From NCBI RefSeq assembly GCF_000377505.1, contig NZ_KB898192.1, forward strand, positions 62,001 through 126,000: 64,000 nt of DNA, in the 5' to 3' direction. Under the pieces are notes generated by a model, which worked only from the letters and a program-made list of their open reading frames with translations, did not search any database and was not told the origin of the DNA. Numbering within the stretch: the stretch's first letter is position 1; every line of letters starts with the position of its first letter. Shown here piece after piece: positions 44,023 through 53,018 of this stretch. The stretch comes from Paenibacillus massiliensis 2301065 = DSM 16942 (GTDB taxonomy: Bacteria; Bacillota; Bacilli; Paenibacillales; Paenibacillaceae). A program made the position numbers and the translations under genes.

Positions 44023-44903
44023 TTGCTCGTCACCTTCTCTGGAGTCTTCTCGCTCGCTACTTTACCGTAGAGTGCTTGAACTACGCTGTCATCAGCCGTA
44101 AATACATGCTCCTTGGCTGGAAAGCTCCGATTTTTGACTTCATTTACATATTGCCCAATACTTTGCTTGATCTGCTCGCCAATGTCGCCGTAAGTCTTCA
44201 CGAAACGCTTAGGCATATAATCGGACGTATATTTGAGGACATCGTGGTACACAAGCACCTGCCCGTCACAGTCTCGGCCTGCACCGATTCCAATGGTCGG
44301 AATTTTCAACTTTGATGTAATGGCAGCCGCTACTTCTTCGGTTACGAGTTCCAGTACAATACCGAAGGCACCAGCCTCTTCCAGAGCCTTGGCATCTCGC
44401 ATCAGACGCTCAGCATCCGCAGCATCCTTGCCTTGAATACGATAGCCGCCAATCTGATTCACGGACTGTGGTGTCAGACCGATATGCCCAAGCACAGGGA
44501 CTCCTGCCTGGACCGTAGCACGAACCGTGTCCGCAATCTCCGCGCCGCCCTCCAGCTTGACCGCATGGGCATGTCCTTCCTGCATCAGTCTGCGGATCCC
44601 CTGCAGCGCTTCTGTTATACCGCTGTGATAGGTCATAAAAGGCATATCCGCAACAATAAATGTATGTTCAGCTCCACGTGCCACAGCGCGCGTATGGTAG
44701 ACCATATCGTCGAGTGTCACCGGAATGGTGGAATCGTAGCCCAGCACGACATTCCCTAATGAGTCACCTACGAGAATGATATCGACAGCGGCCTCTTCCG
44801 CAAGCCTCGCGGAAGGATAATCATAGGCTGTAATCATGCTCAGCGGAATTCCATCCTGCTTCATTTTTTTCATCTTCACAATGTTCAGTGGTTGTGCTGC
44901 CAT
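44019..44903 (-). CDS. panB: 3-methyl-2-oxobutanoate hydroxymethyltransferase
   Basis: 294 residues, TIM-barrel enzyme that makes ketopantoate. Motifs: ITAYDYPSARLAEEAAVDII, VGDSLGNVVLGYDSTIPVTL, VKLEGGAEIADTVRATVQAG, GHIGLTPQSVNQIGGY, and GIGAGRDCDGQVLVYHD. GAAGGGAGC lies before the ATG. It is the first gene of panBCD and is preceded by a leader of about 240 nt with a terminator-like hairpin, so it may be controlled by attenuation. Confidence 0.96.
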   Translation of the reverse strand: MAAQPLNIVKMKKMKQDGIPLSMITAYDYPSARLAEEAAVDIILVGDSLGNVVLGYDSTIPVTLDDMVYHTRAVARGAEHTFIVADMPFMTYHSGITEALQGIRRLMQEGHAHAVKLEGGAEIADTVRATVQAGVPVLGHIGLTPQSVNQIGGYRIQGKDAADAERLMRDAKALEEAGAFGIVLELVTEEVAAAITSKLKIPTIGIGAGRDCDGQVLVYHDVLKYTSDYMPKRFVKTYGDIGEQIKQSIGQYVNEVKNRSFPAKEHVFTADDSVVQALYGKVASEKTPEKVTSK

Positions 44904-44941
44904 TGTTTTGTTGCTCCCTTCAGTTCTTTTTTTGGCAAAGC

Positions 44942-44982
44942 AAAAAAACCTTTCAACACGTAATGAAAACGCGTCACAAAGG
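44942..44982 (-). terminator. Terminator-like hairpin in the panB leader
   Basis: On the minus strand CCTTT-GT-GACGCG pairs with CGTGTT-G-AAAGG and is followed by seven Ts. It lies only about 40 bases before the panB start and well over 200 bases after birA, so an attenuator is more likely than the birA terminator. Confidence 0.65.
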
Positions 44983-45157
44983 TCCGAACAGCCAAAAAAG
45001 AGTCACTCGCGATCGTCCCTTCTGTCTCGGTCCTGTTCGGCTCAGAGCAGAATCCAACGCGGGCCAGCAAATGAAGTATGTTGGTCAGCTTTGTATGGAT
45101 GGGCAATGCCCCGGAGTGCAGTTCGGCTCAATCCGATACCGCCTCCGTTACATTATA
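44983..45157 (-). promoter_or_regulatory. Structured panBCD leader with promoter
   Basis: TATAAT (minus strand, 45157-45152) is a likely -10; the -35 is weak. The leader holds two copies of GAGCCGAAC (45129-45121 and 45043-45035). Both can pair with a downstream CTGTTCGG (44991-44984) that touches the terminator hairpin, the second copy with 8 bp. A smaller stem TTCTG-CTC/GAG-A-CAGAA with one bulged A surrounds the second copy. A conserved 'pan' RNA motif is known upstream of panB in Bacillota and this may be it, but I could not verify the consensus. Confidence 0.5.
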
Positions 45158-45224
45158 ACAAAGCATGTAGCATAAATCCATCCTGGAAGTAAGTTACATT
45201 TTGTATAAAGTTACGCTTGATTCG

Positions 45225-46202
45225 CTAAGGCTTGAGCTCTATTTCTCCCGAAAATACAGGCACCACTTGACCATCATCCAGACGCAACAGCAAGGCACCA
45301 CTCGTATCCAAGCCCATAGCTGTGCCTTCAACAGTCTCTCCTCGGATGACAGAACGAATTCTACGCCCAAGTGATACCGAGAGCGCCTCCCAAAGGGCTG
45401 CAATTGGTGTGAATCCCTGTTCTGCATACAGATCATACAAGCTCTCTAGCTCAGACAAGATCGCCGCGATCAGCTCCGTGCGATTGATGACCTTACCTGA
45501 TTCCAGTCGTAGCGAGGTTGCTACGCCTTTTAGCTCTTCTGGGTAATCCTCTGCCTCCAGGTTCACATCAATTCCAATCCCTGCAATGCAGTACCTTAGT
45601 CGTTGGTCCTCAACAGCGGACTCCAGCAGAATACCACATAGCTTACGACCATTCACAAGCAGATCATTCGGCCATTTGATCTCAGCCTGCACACCTGTGC
45701 ATTGCCGAATGGCCCGACATACAGCCACACCCGTCACCAGCGTAAGCTGTGAAGTATACTGAAGCGGCTGTTGAGGTCGGAGAACTATGCTCATCCAGAT
45801 GCCTTTTCCCGGTGGCGAGAACCATTTCCGACCGAATCGCCCGCGACCTCCAGTCTGCTCCTCTGCAAGCACAGTCAATCCCTCAGCCATCCCGGACTCC
45901 GCGAGCTCCATGGCCACCTGCTGCGTCGAGGCTGTACTCATCAGCACACGTAGCTCTTGCCCGAATCGCCGAGTGTCGATGGCTGTAGCCAGCTCTCCCT
46001 GCTGCAGCCACTCGGGACGGCGCGACAGGCGATAGCCAAGACGAGGGGATGCATCAATTTCATACCCCAGCTTGCGGAGCTTGTTTACATGCTTCCAGAC
46101 CGCCGTACGACTAATATCCAGCTGGCGACTGATATCCTCTCCGGAAATATCACTGCCTTCCGAGTCCAGCAACAGGCGTAGCAACTGCTCATGCTTGTTC
46201 AT
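45225..46202 (-). CDS. birA: Biotin operon repressor and biotin-protein ligase
   Basis: 325 residues: an N-terminal helix-turn-helix (GEDISRQLDISRTAVWKHVN, KLRKLGYEIDASPRLGYRLS), a central catalytic domain with GGRGRFGRKWFSPPGKGIWM and IKWPNDLLVNGRKLCGILLE, and a C-terminal SH3-like domain. It makes biotinyl-AMP, attaches biotin to carboxylases and represses biotin genes. It overlaps the cca stop by 14 bp. No biotin operator was identified nearby. Confidence 0.95.
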   Translation of the reverse strand: MNKHEQLLRLLLDSEGSDISGEDISRQLDISRTAVWKHVNKLRKLGYEIDASPRLGYRLSRRPEWLQQGELATAIDTRRFGQELRVLMSTASTQQVAMELAESGMAEGLTVLAEEQTGGRGRFGRKWFSPPGKGIWMSIVLRPQQPLQYTSQLTLVTGVAVCRAIRQCTGVQAEIKWPNDLLVNGRKLCGILLESAVEDQRLRYCIAGIGIDVNLEAEDYPEELKGVATSLRLESGKVINRTELIAAILSELESLYDLYAEQGFTPIAALWEALSVSLGRRIRSVIRGETVEGTAMGLDTSGALLLRLDDGQVVPVFSGEIELKP

Positions 46203-47493
46203 CGTTCATCACCCGCTTCGCTTCTTCAATTAGAGCCTCACGCTCATTTTTCAATTCCCCACAGGCTGCCTTATACAATAAACGAGCCATGAGCTGTCCC
46301 AGCCAAGGTCCTCCGCGACGCTCCAGTATAGCCGCCAATTCCCCGCCTGTAATCTCCAAATCCTTCAGTTGAAGCACCGGGGCTGAGCTCAGCCATTCCT
46401 GCCCACGTGCCGTGATTAGCTCCATATGACTTCGGGCTTCCAAATAAAGCTCACGATACTCAGTCGGCATCACCCGTTGCACCTCAAGCCAATCCTCTGC
46501 TGCTACAGGTCCATATTTTAGAATCAAGCTGATCCACAGCCGATGCAGCCCAACTGCTGGTGTCGCTTGCTCCATGATTGCATTCATTATTCCGTGCTGA
46601 AGCGAGGCCTCCATGCGTAGCAGAGCGATTGCACGCTCTCGCACTTCATTCGAACAGGTCCACCCTCGCAGCACTGGGTCTAGCTCTTCTGCCGGTACAC
46701 GCGTAGACCATGCCAGCATGCCCCAGCGCAGAGGAGGTGCCAGCTCATCCAGACGTGCCAGCAGAGCTGGATCGACCTGCTCCCATGGTGTAGGGACCTT
46801 CGTATAGCTGAGCAGGCCAGAACGTCGCAGCAACTCAAGTCCTCTTAGAGGGTCTGGGCCTTCCAGTAGCTTCTCGATCTCGGTGCGCACACGCTCCATT
46901 GCAATATGCTGCAGAAGTTCTCTTTTGTGAAGCAAGGCCTTCCACGTGTTATAAGCGATACTGAAGCCAAAGTTTGCCGCAAATCGCACACAACGAAGCA
47001 TGCGCAGAGCATCCTCCTCGAATCGCTGCTCAGCCTCGCCTACACAGCGAACAAGCTCCAGACGAATGTCCTCTTCACCTGCAAAGGGATCGACTCTTGT
47101 GCCATCAGGCCTCATTGCAATAGCATTCATCGTAAAATCCCGTCTTCTTAAGTCCTCGGTGATCTCCTTGACAAAGGCTACGTCCGCAGGTCTGCGGTGA
47201 TCCTTGTAGTCGGATTCCGTTCTGAATGTAGTGACTTCATAAGGGTTGCCCTCAAGCATGACTGTAACCGTCCCGTGCTGGATCCCCGTAGGAATGGCAT
47301 CTGGAAAAAGATTCAGTACCTGCTCAGGCTCCGCCGCCGTCGTTATGTCCATATCATGCACGGGGCGCTTTAGCAGCTCATCGCGTACACAGCCACCTAC
47401 AAAATAGGTCTCATAGCCTGCTGCTATCAGCGTATTCAACACTTTTAATCCATTGCTGACCATATCGGGGTCAGCGTAACGCCAACCATACAT
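46189..47493 (-). CDS. cca: CCA-adding tRNA nucleotidyltransferase
   Basis: 434 residues, class II type: YFVGGCVRDELLKRPVHDMD with the catalytic DxD pair in HDMDITT, FRTESDYKDHRRPADVAFVK, DLRRRDFTMNAIA, and the RFEEDALRMLRCVRFAANFG segment. It adds or repairs the CCA end of tRNAs. It is followed with overlap by birA, a conserved Bacillus arrangement. Confidence 0.95.
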   Translation of the reverse strand: MYGWRYADPDMVSNGLKVLNTLIAAGYETYFVGGCVRDELLKRPVHDMDITTAAEPEQVLNLFPDAIPTGIQHGTVTVMLEGNPYEVTTFRTESDYKDHRRPADVAFVKEITEDLRRRDFTMNAIAMRPDGTRVDPFAGEEDIRLELVRCVGEAEQRFEEDALRMLRCVRFAANFGFSIAYNTWKALLHKRELLQHIAMERVRTEIEKLLEGPDPLRGLELLRRSGLLSYTKVPTPWEQVDPALLARLDELAPPLRWGMLAWSTRVPAEELDPVLRGWTCSNEVRERAIALLRMEASLQHGIMNAIMEQATPAVGLHRLWISLILKYGPVAAEDWLEVQRVMPTEYRELYLEARSHMELITARGQEWLSSAPVLQLKDLEITGGELAAILERRGGPWLGQLMARLLYKAACGELKNEREALIEEAKRVMNDEQA

Positions 47494-47612
47494 AGCGTTC
47501 CCACCTTTACTGCTGTAATCCGCAAGCGTTACTACCGATATTAGGAGCCTGCCCCATCAAGCCTGAGCTTTCAGCTATGGCAGATGTGACACATGGCAGG
47601 TCGGTTACTTTT

Positions 47613-48776
47613 TTAGCCATTAATCGGCTTCAAAGCAGACGTCTCAAGTCCCAGTACCCGGTAGTAAATATCTTCATACTGCTGAGTGATTAATGTATCG
47701 CAAAATACGGTCCGTGCGCGTTCAAGGCAGGCTTCTCTGAAGTTTGCCGCGAGCTGTTCATCCGTCAGTAACTGAATGGCATAGTCCGCCATGCGCTCTG
47801 TATCGCCAATTCCGGCCAGGAATCCAGTCTCTCCATGAACAATCAGCTCAGGAATTCCACCAGCCGTCGATCCTACTGTCGGTACGCCGCAGGCCATGGC
47901 CTCCAGACCAACCAATCCGAAGCTCTCCTTCTCCGAAGGAAGCAGGAGCACATCTGCCATTGAGATGACTTGTGCAATTTCGTCCTGTTTGCCAACAAAG
48001 AACACCTCGTCCTGCAGTCCGAGCTCTTCAATCTTGCAACGAATTTTCGGCAGATCAGGGCCTTCACCTACCAGCAGCAGCTTGGATTTCACCTTTTGCT
48101 GTACTCGGTAGAAGATATCCAGCACATCGCTGACACGCTTAACCGGTCGAAAATTCGAGATATGCATCAGAATCTTTTCATCTGGCCGTGCAAAATCCCT
48201 CCGCAGGGAAGCCGCATCTCTCGGGAAATACACCCGCTTGTCCACAAAATTGTAGGTCAGATCAATCGGACGCTCGATATCCAGCACATCAATTGTCTCT
48301 GTAATCAGATCCTGGGATACAGCCGTAACCGCATCGCTCTGGTTGATAGCCAGCCTGATGAGATCCTTAAGCGATTCATCCTGAGCCAGGACCGTAATAT
48401 CCGTACCATGAAGGGTTGTTACTACCTTTAATTGATCTCCGACCATCTGCTTCGCAAGAAAGGCACATACCGCGTGTGGTACCGCATAATGGACATGCAG
48501 AACATCCAGATTCTTCATTTGCGCGACCTGCGCCATCTTGGTAGCGAGCGACAGATCATATGGAGGGTATCGAAACACGTAATAATCGTTGACTTCAACT
48601 TCGTGATAAAAGATATTCCGATGGAAATGTCCACCTAACCGAAACGGAATCCCATTCGCAATAAAATGAACCTCGTGACCACGCTCGGCCAATAGCTTAC
48701 CTAGTTCTGTAGCAACTACGCCTGATCCACCCAAAGAGGGATAACAGGTGATACCAATTTTTAATTTGCGATCCAT
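47613..48776 (-). CDS. bshA: N-acetyl-alpha-D-glucosaminyl L-malate synthase (bacillithiol)
   Basis: 387 residues, GT4 glycosyltransferase. It has GITCYPSLGGSGVVATELGK at the N-terminus, HVHYAVPHAVCAFLAKQM, and a sugar-nucleotide site SEKESFGLVGLEAMACGVPT followed by VGSTAGGIPE. It transfers GlcNAc from UDP-GlcNAc to malate, the first step of bacillithiol synthesis. bshB1 lies just upstream on the same strand but is ended by its own terminator, so bshA probably has its own promoter in the 115-bp gap. It is read toward cca. Confidence 0.93.
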   Translation of the reverse strand: MDRKLKIGITCYPSLGGSGVVATELGKLLAERGHEVHFIANGIPFRLGGHFHRNIFYHEVEVNDYYVFRYPPYDLSLATKMAQVAQMKNLDVLHVHYAVPHAVCAFLAKQMVGDQLKVVTTLHGTDITVLAQDESLKDLIRLAINQSDAVTAVSQDLITETIDVLDIERPIDLTYNFVDKRVYFPRDAASLRRDFARPDEKILMHISNFRPVKRVSDVLDIFYRVQQKVKSKLLLVGEGPDLPKIRCKIEELGLQDEVFFVGKQDEIAQVISMADVLLLPSEKESFGLVGLEAMACGVPTVGSTAGGIPELIVHGETGFLAGIGDTERMADYAIQLLTDEQLAANFREACLERARTVFCDTLITQQYEDIYYRVLGLETSALKPING

Positions 48777-48861
48777 GTTCCAAGGTCACCTCTTTTTCCT
48801 ACACTTAAATTAAGTTCTATATGTACCATCCTTGTACGAAACAATGACGGGTCTATTCCCG

Positions 48862-48902
48862 AAAAAAATCCCGCTGTAACGTTCAAAAGCGCTACCCGCG
48901 GG
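48862..48902 (-). terminator. Terminator overlapping the end of bshB1
   Basis: CCCGC-GG-GTAGCG pairs with CGTTAC-A-GCGGG and is followed by seven Ts on the minus strand. The bshB1 stop codon (48892-48894) lies inside the stem. Confidence 0.8.
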
Positions 48903-49596
48903 AATGAAAATGTTCAACTACAATCGGTGTTTTGCAGGCAAACCCTTCCGCCAGCTGAATCAGCGAACGCTGCCCGAGTAAGGAATCTCTGGCACGCACG
49001 CGCTGTAGATACCCCTGGTTCAGAGGTGTTGCGACTACATCATCACCTTTGGCAGGTGCATCGAATTGGGAGCGATAGCACATCAGGCTCTGCTCCTTGA
49101 GCTCATAATGCTCGGTTACATCTACGATGACATCGGCCTGTCCAAGGTCATTGATAAAGTAATAGTACAGCTGTTGTACATGTACTGCTGGCAGCTCTGG
49201 CATATACCTACGCAGCTTCGCGTTGAAGACAGCCTCATCGACCAGCTTACTGCACATCACATGATCCGGATGCCTGTCCTCCCAGTATGGTGAAAACACG
49301 ATGGAAGGAGCATGACGGCGAATTTCTGCTGTTACTGCAGCAATATGCTCTGGTGTTATGTACAGTCCACGATCGGGCAGTCCCAGATTGCTTCTTGTCG
49401 TCAGTCCCAAGATTCGCCCAGCCTCGTTGGCTTCCTTCTGCCGAAGTTCTACAGTCCCGTTAGAGGACATCTCGGCACGAGTGAGGTCACAGATTCCTAC
49501 CCGCATTCCTGCCGACACATGCTTCGCAATTGTACCTGCCATTCCAATCTCGGCGTCATCCGCATGAGCACCGAATATCAAGATATCCAGACTCAT
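48892..49596 (-). CDS. bshB1: Bacillithiol biosynthesis deacetylase
   Basis: 234 residues of the PIG-L/LmbE deacetylase family: [20 protein letters not shown] with zinc ligands in AHADD, and the later HPDHV motif. It removes the acetyl group from GlcNAc-malate, the second bacillithiol step. Its start overlaps the mgsA stop by four bases (ATGA). The gene ends inside a terminator stem. Confidence 0.93.
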   Translation of the reverse strand: MSLDILIFGAHADDAEIGMAGTIAKHVSAGMRVGICDLTRAEMSSNGTVELRQKEANEAGRILGLTTRSNLGLPDRGLYITPEHIAAVTAEIRRHAPSIVFSPYWEDRHPDHVMCSKLVDEAVFNAKLRRYMPELPAVHVQQLYYYFINDLGQADVIVDVTEHYELKEQSLMCYRSQFDAPAKGDDVVATPLNQGYLQRVRARDSLLGQRSLIQLAEGFACKTPIVVEHFHSRG

Positions 49597-50027
49597 GCGT
49601 CCCCAGCCTCATCTACACCAGGCTTGTATTTATGCACCAGGTTGCGCCAAGCAAAGTCTCCCCGATCTACAGCCTTTACGAGAATTTCAGCAGTCGCAAT
49701 ATTGGTCGCAAGCGGAATCCCCTGTACGTCACACAAACGCAGCAAGGCCGTGATGTCAGGCTCGTGCGGCTGGGCCATAAGTGGATCGCGTAGGAAAATG
49801 ATCAGATCCATTTCATTTTGTGCGACAAGCGCACCAATCTGCTGATCTCCGCCTAGTGGACCGCTCATGAAGCGGTGAATCTTCAGCGAGGTCACATCCA
49901 TGATACGTTGTCCGGTTGTACCCGTAGAGTACAGCTCATAATCCTTAAAGACATGCTCGTAGGCTGTCACAAAATTAACCATTTCGTCTTTTTTTCTGTC
50001 GTGAGCGATAAATGCAATTTTCAGCAT
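49593..50027 (-). CDS. mgsA: Methylglyoxal synthase
   Basis: 144 residues. Motifs: [48 protein letters not shown], and [20 protein letters not shown]. It converts dihydroxyacetone phosphate to methylglyoxal. The neighbourhood is meaningful: bacillithiol, made by the adjacent genes, is used for methylglyoxal detoxification in Bacillus. It is coupled to bshB1 by overlap and follows dapB by about 30 bp. Confidence 0.95.
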   Translation of the reverse strand: MLKIAFIAHDRKKDEMVNFVTAYEHVFKDYELYSTGTTGQRIMDVTSLKIHRFMSGPLGGDQQIGALVAQNEMDLIIFLRDPLMAQPHEPDITALLRLCDVQGIPLATNIATAEILVKAVDRGDFAWRNLVHKYKPGVDEAGDA

Positions 50028-50058
50028 AGATGTGTACCCTCTCTCATCCAGTTAGATA

Positions 50059-50862
50059 CTAATCAATAAAATGCTCAAATCCATACACCATTCCAGTGCG
50101 CTCCATTACCTTTTGAATACCAATCTTAACCCCTGGCATGTATCCAGCACGTTCGTAGGAGTCATGACGAATTTTGAGCGATTGCCCATAGTCACCGAAC
50201 ACAACCTCCTGCTGAGCGAATACACCTGGTAATCGAACACTATGAATACGAAAGCCCTGATAGTAGCCTCCGCGCGAGCCTTCAATTGTCTCTTCCTCAT
50301 GCGGATTACCCTGACGGAGCTCCTGACGCTGCTCGGCAATCATCTCCGCTGTCTTCACTGCAGTTCCGGAAGGGGCATCAAGCTTGTGATCCCCGTGATA
50401 CTCAATAATCTCAAGATGCGGGAAATATTTAGCCGCTTGGGCAGCGAATCGCATCATCAGAATGACGCCAATGGAGAAATTGGGGGCAATCAGCCCACCG
50501 ATCCCATGCAGCTTGCATTGCTTGTCCAATTCTTCAATCTGCTCAGGCGTGAAGCCCGTCGTCCCCATGACAGGACGTACGCCATGCTGGATGGCAAGCA
50601 GCGTATGCTTGTATGCGAATTGTGGGGTTGTGAAGTCCACCATAACCTCCGCACCACTGCTTGCCAGTGCCGACTCCAGATCTTCTGTTACGAGCACTCC
50701 GGCTGGCGCTAATCCAACCATCCCTCCTGCATCCATCCCAACCTCGGAACGACTCACTGCAGCAACAAGCTCAAGCTCTTGATCCTGCAAAGCCAGCTTA
50801 ACTACTTCTCTTCCCATACGTCCGCCGGCTCCTACAACTGCTACTCTAATTTTATCTGCCAT
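50059..50862 (-). CDS. dapB: 4-hydroxy-tetrahydrodipicolinate reductase
   Basis: 267 residues: N-terminal VAVVGAGGRMGREVVKLA nucleotide site, VDFTTPQFAYKHTLLA, GTTGFT, and the catalytic/substrate motif EYHGDHKLDAPSGTAVKTAE. It reduces the dihydrodipicolinate precursor in lysine and peptidoglycan synthesis. A Shine-Dalgarno AAAGGAGAT precedes the ATG. It is first of the dapB-mgsA-bshB1 run. Confidence 0.96.
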   Translation of the reverse strand: MADKIRVAVVGAGGRMGREVVKLALQDQELELVAAVSRSEVGMDAGGMVGLAPAGVLVTEDLESALASSGAEVMVDFTTPQFAYKHTLLAIQHGVRPVMGTTGFTPEQIEELDKQCKLHGIGGLIAPNFSIGVILMMRFAAQAAKYFPHLEIIEYHGDHKLDAPSGTAVKTAEMIAEQRQELRQGNPHEEETIEGSRGGYYQGFRIHSVRLPGVFAQQEVVFGDYGQSLKIRHDSYERAGYMPGVKIGIQKVMERTGMVYGFEHFID

Positions 50863-50922
50863 ATTTGCATCTCCTTTTGCTGCTGTCTGGAAGTCGTTAG
50901 TTTCATCTTCATCAGGCCCGAG

Positions 50923-51462
50923 TCAATGGGGCTCATGTCCGGTATCCGCCTCTAATTTGCGACGGTGCATATCTACTAGCAGACGATTCAACCTCTCCTC
51001 ATGAGGAAGAAGGGCTTGCGCCTCCTGAATCGCACGAATAGCGTCATCGTATCGGGATAGCTCTCCATAGGCTAATGCCGTCAGTACAAGCGCATCCCCG
51101 CTTAAAGGGTCTAGTCTTACAGCCTCCATCAGGAGAGATAAGGCCAAATGCGTAATCGCCTGATCATGGCGCTGATCTCCTTCAAGGAGCCTGCGGGCCT
51201 CTGCTGTATATTGCCTAGCTTCCAGGGCGTGCAAATGAAGCACATATTCCTCTTGCCCGGGCGCCAGCTGTATAGCTCTTCTTGCGCATTGAACAGCCTG
51301 ATCCAGGTGATTGCTGCGGGCATGAGTGACGGAGCATCGGTAGTGATGGCTGGCAACATGGGGCTCCTGGGCAATAGCCTGTTCAAAATAACGGATTGCC
51401 GCTTCAAAATCGCTGTTCAATATGCATTGGTATGCCTTCTGAATGCAATCATCCGCCTTCAT
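50923..51462 (-). CDS. TPR-repeat protein
   Basis: 179 residues with tetratricopeptide-like helix pairs: AYQCILNSDFEAAIRYFEQA followed by IAQEPHVASHHY, SNHLDQAVQCARRAIQLAP, and ALAYGELSRYDDAIRAIQEA. The C-terminus is basic. No catalytic domain. It lies between the MazG-like gene and dapB, about 50-60 bp from each, probably in the same transcript. Function unknown. Confidence 0.75.
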   Translation of the reverse strand: MKADDCIQKAYQCILNSDFEAAIRYFEQAIAQEPHVASHHYRCSVTHARSNHLDQAVQCARRAIQLAPGQEEYVLHLHALEARQYTAEARRLLEGDQRHDQAITHLALSLLMEAVRLDPLSGDALVLTALAYGELSRYDDAIRAIQEAQALLPHEERLNRLLVDMHRRKLEADTGHEPH

Positions 51463-51511
51463 GCTGCCGCACCTCCGAATTCCGGTTTAGTACAGCATAT
51501 GTAAGGATAGC

Positions 51512-51841
51512 CTAATCGGTGTCCTTTTTGGTCCAGCGATTTGCGTCGCGTGTGTTAAATTTGTGCAACACTTTATCGTGGGCCTGTGTTAGGTCAATGC
51601 CAAGGGAATTGGCAAAGCAAATGGTGATAAACAATATATCCCCAAGCTCCAGTTCAATGGAGTTATCTGCTTCGTCCGCCTTCTTCGGCTTCTCACCAAA
51701 GGAATGATTCACCTCGCGCGCGAGCTCTCCCACTTCCTCCGACATGCGTGCCAGCATAGATAAAGGACTGAAATATCCTTCTTTGAACTGCGAAATATAC
51801 TGATCAACTTCACGCTGCATGTCTGCAAGTGTTTTGTCCAT
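51512..51841 (-). CDS. MazG-like nucleotide pyrophosphohydrolase
   Basis: 109 residues with the all-alpha NTP-pyrophosphatase pattern: MLARMSEEVGELAREVNHSF (EExxEL metal motif), then ELELGDILFITICFANSLGI with ELGDIL carrying the second acidic pair. It hydrolyses nucleoside triphosphates, possibly damaged ones. Position next to dapB matches YpjD of Bacillus. GGAGATT precedes the ATG. Confidence 0.88.
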   Translation of the reverse strand: MDKTLADMQREVDQYISQFKEGYFSPLSMLARMSEEVGELAREVNHSFGEKPKKADEADNSIELELGDILFITICFANSLGIDLTQAHDKVLHKFNTRDANRWTKKDTD

Positions 51842-52076
51842 GAATCCAATCTCCTTTTAGCAACTCACTATCACTATAGAACGAACAGTCGCGCTAAAGC
51901 TCCAAATTCCAATAAGAGCTGCTTGAACTGGTCGTTACGATGGTTTATCCATATGTTATCGTAAAGAAGATTTGAAAACAAATATTTTTTATCTTCCATG
52001 AACAAGGTATACTATGTAAGGTTGCCCGGAAAAATATTCTACAGGCAACGCCAAATTATTAACAGTGAGGGATAAT

Positions 52077-52946
52077 ATGAAGACGCTAAAGTCTCTGGAG
52101 CCTTTTAAAACCATACTACCAATCGTGCTAGGTGCTGCTGTATTTGCTTTTGGAATCCTGTATTTCATCATTCCTAACAAACTGATGGAAGGCGGAGTAA
52201 CAGGCATAACACTATTGCTGAACTATGCCTTTTCCATCTCGCCATCCCTGTCCACCCTTCTTCTTAATATACCTCTCTACATGATCGGGTGGAAGGTTCT
52301 CGGCGGAAGACAGATGATCTACACCGGGATCGGCATCGGAGCGCTAACCTTCTTCCTGTGGCTATTCGAAAGAATGATCAAGGCTGGCTGGATCGAGCCT
52401 TTTGCAACCGAGCATGATATTTTACTAGCTGCATTATATGCAGGTGTAACGCTGGGGGCCGGGTTAGGCATCGTATTCCGCTTCGGCGGCACTACTGGCG
52501 GCTCTGATATTATAGCCAGAATATTGAATCGTCGGTATGGCTGGAGCATGGGACAAATTATGCTTGGCATTGATGTCATTATCATCGGGACCTCATTACT
52601 CTATATTCCCAAGGAGAAGATCTTGTACACACTGGTTGCTGTCTTCATCGCTTCCAAGGTCATTGATTTTATTCAGGAAGGGGCCTATTCGGGGAAAGCC
52701 TTCATGATTATCAGCGACCATGCAAATGAGATTGCCTCCATCATTACCAAGGACATGGAGCGAGGGGTAACGATCATTCCAGCGATTGGCGCCTATTCAC
52801 AGCAGGCCAAGTACGTCGCTTATTGCGTTGTCTCCAGACAGGAAATTCGTCGCTTACAGCAAATCGTGAAATCAGTCGATCCGCGAGCATTCATGATTAT
52901 TAGTGAAGTTCAGGATGTCCACGGTGAAGGCTTTAGAGAAGAGTAA
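52077..52946 (+). CDS. YitT-family membrane protein
   Basis: 289 residues from the ATG at 52077, which has GTGAGGGA upstream. Five hydrophobic segments (DUF161-type, including FGILYFIIPNKLMEGGVTGI and RFGGTTGGSDIIARILNRRY) are followed by a C-terminal cytoplasmic DUF2179-like domain (GVTIIPAIGAYSQQAKYVAY, VDPRAFMIISEVQDVHGEG). The function of this widespread family is poorly known. It is the only plus-strand gene within a long minus-strand block, and converges on ypjB through a shared terminator. Confidence 0.88.
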   Translation: MKTLKSLEPFKTILPIVLGAAVFAFGILYFIIPNKLMEGGVTGITLLLNYAFSISPSLSTLLLNIPLYMIGWKVLGGRQMIYTGIGIGALTFFLWLFERMIKAGWIEPFATEHDILLAALYAGVTLGAGLGIVFRFGGTTGGSDIIARILNRRYGWSMGQIMLGIDVIIIGTSLLYIPKEKILYTLVAVFIASKVIDFIQEGAYSGKAFMIISDHANEIASIITKDMERGVTIIPAIGAYSQQAKYVAYCVVSRQEIRRLQQIVKSVDPRAFMIISEVQDVHGEGFREE

Positions 52947-52951
52947 TGAAA

Positions 52952-53002
52952 AATTGCCCCAAGGCTATAAGACATTATTGTCTCATCGCCATTGGGGCAA
53001 TT
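52952..53002. terminator. Bidirectional terminator between the YitT gene and ypjB
   Basis: AATTGCCCCAA pairs with TTGGGGCAATT, with GGC/GCC continuing inward. Shared by the convergent genes. Confidence 0.75.
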
Positions 53003-53018
53003 GCTGGTAGAACACCTA

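Noticed and set aside
44904..45224. T-box upstream of panB
   Set aside because: No AGGTGGTACCGCG-like antiterminator sequence and no stem I features.
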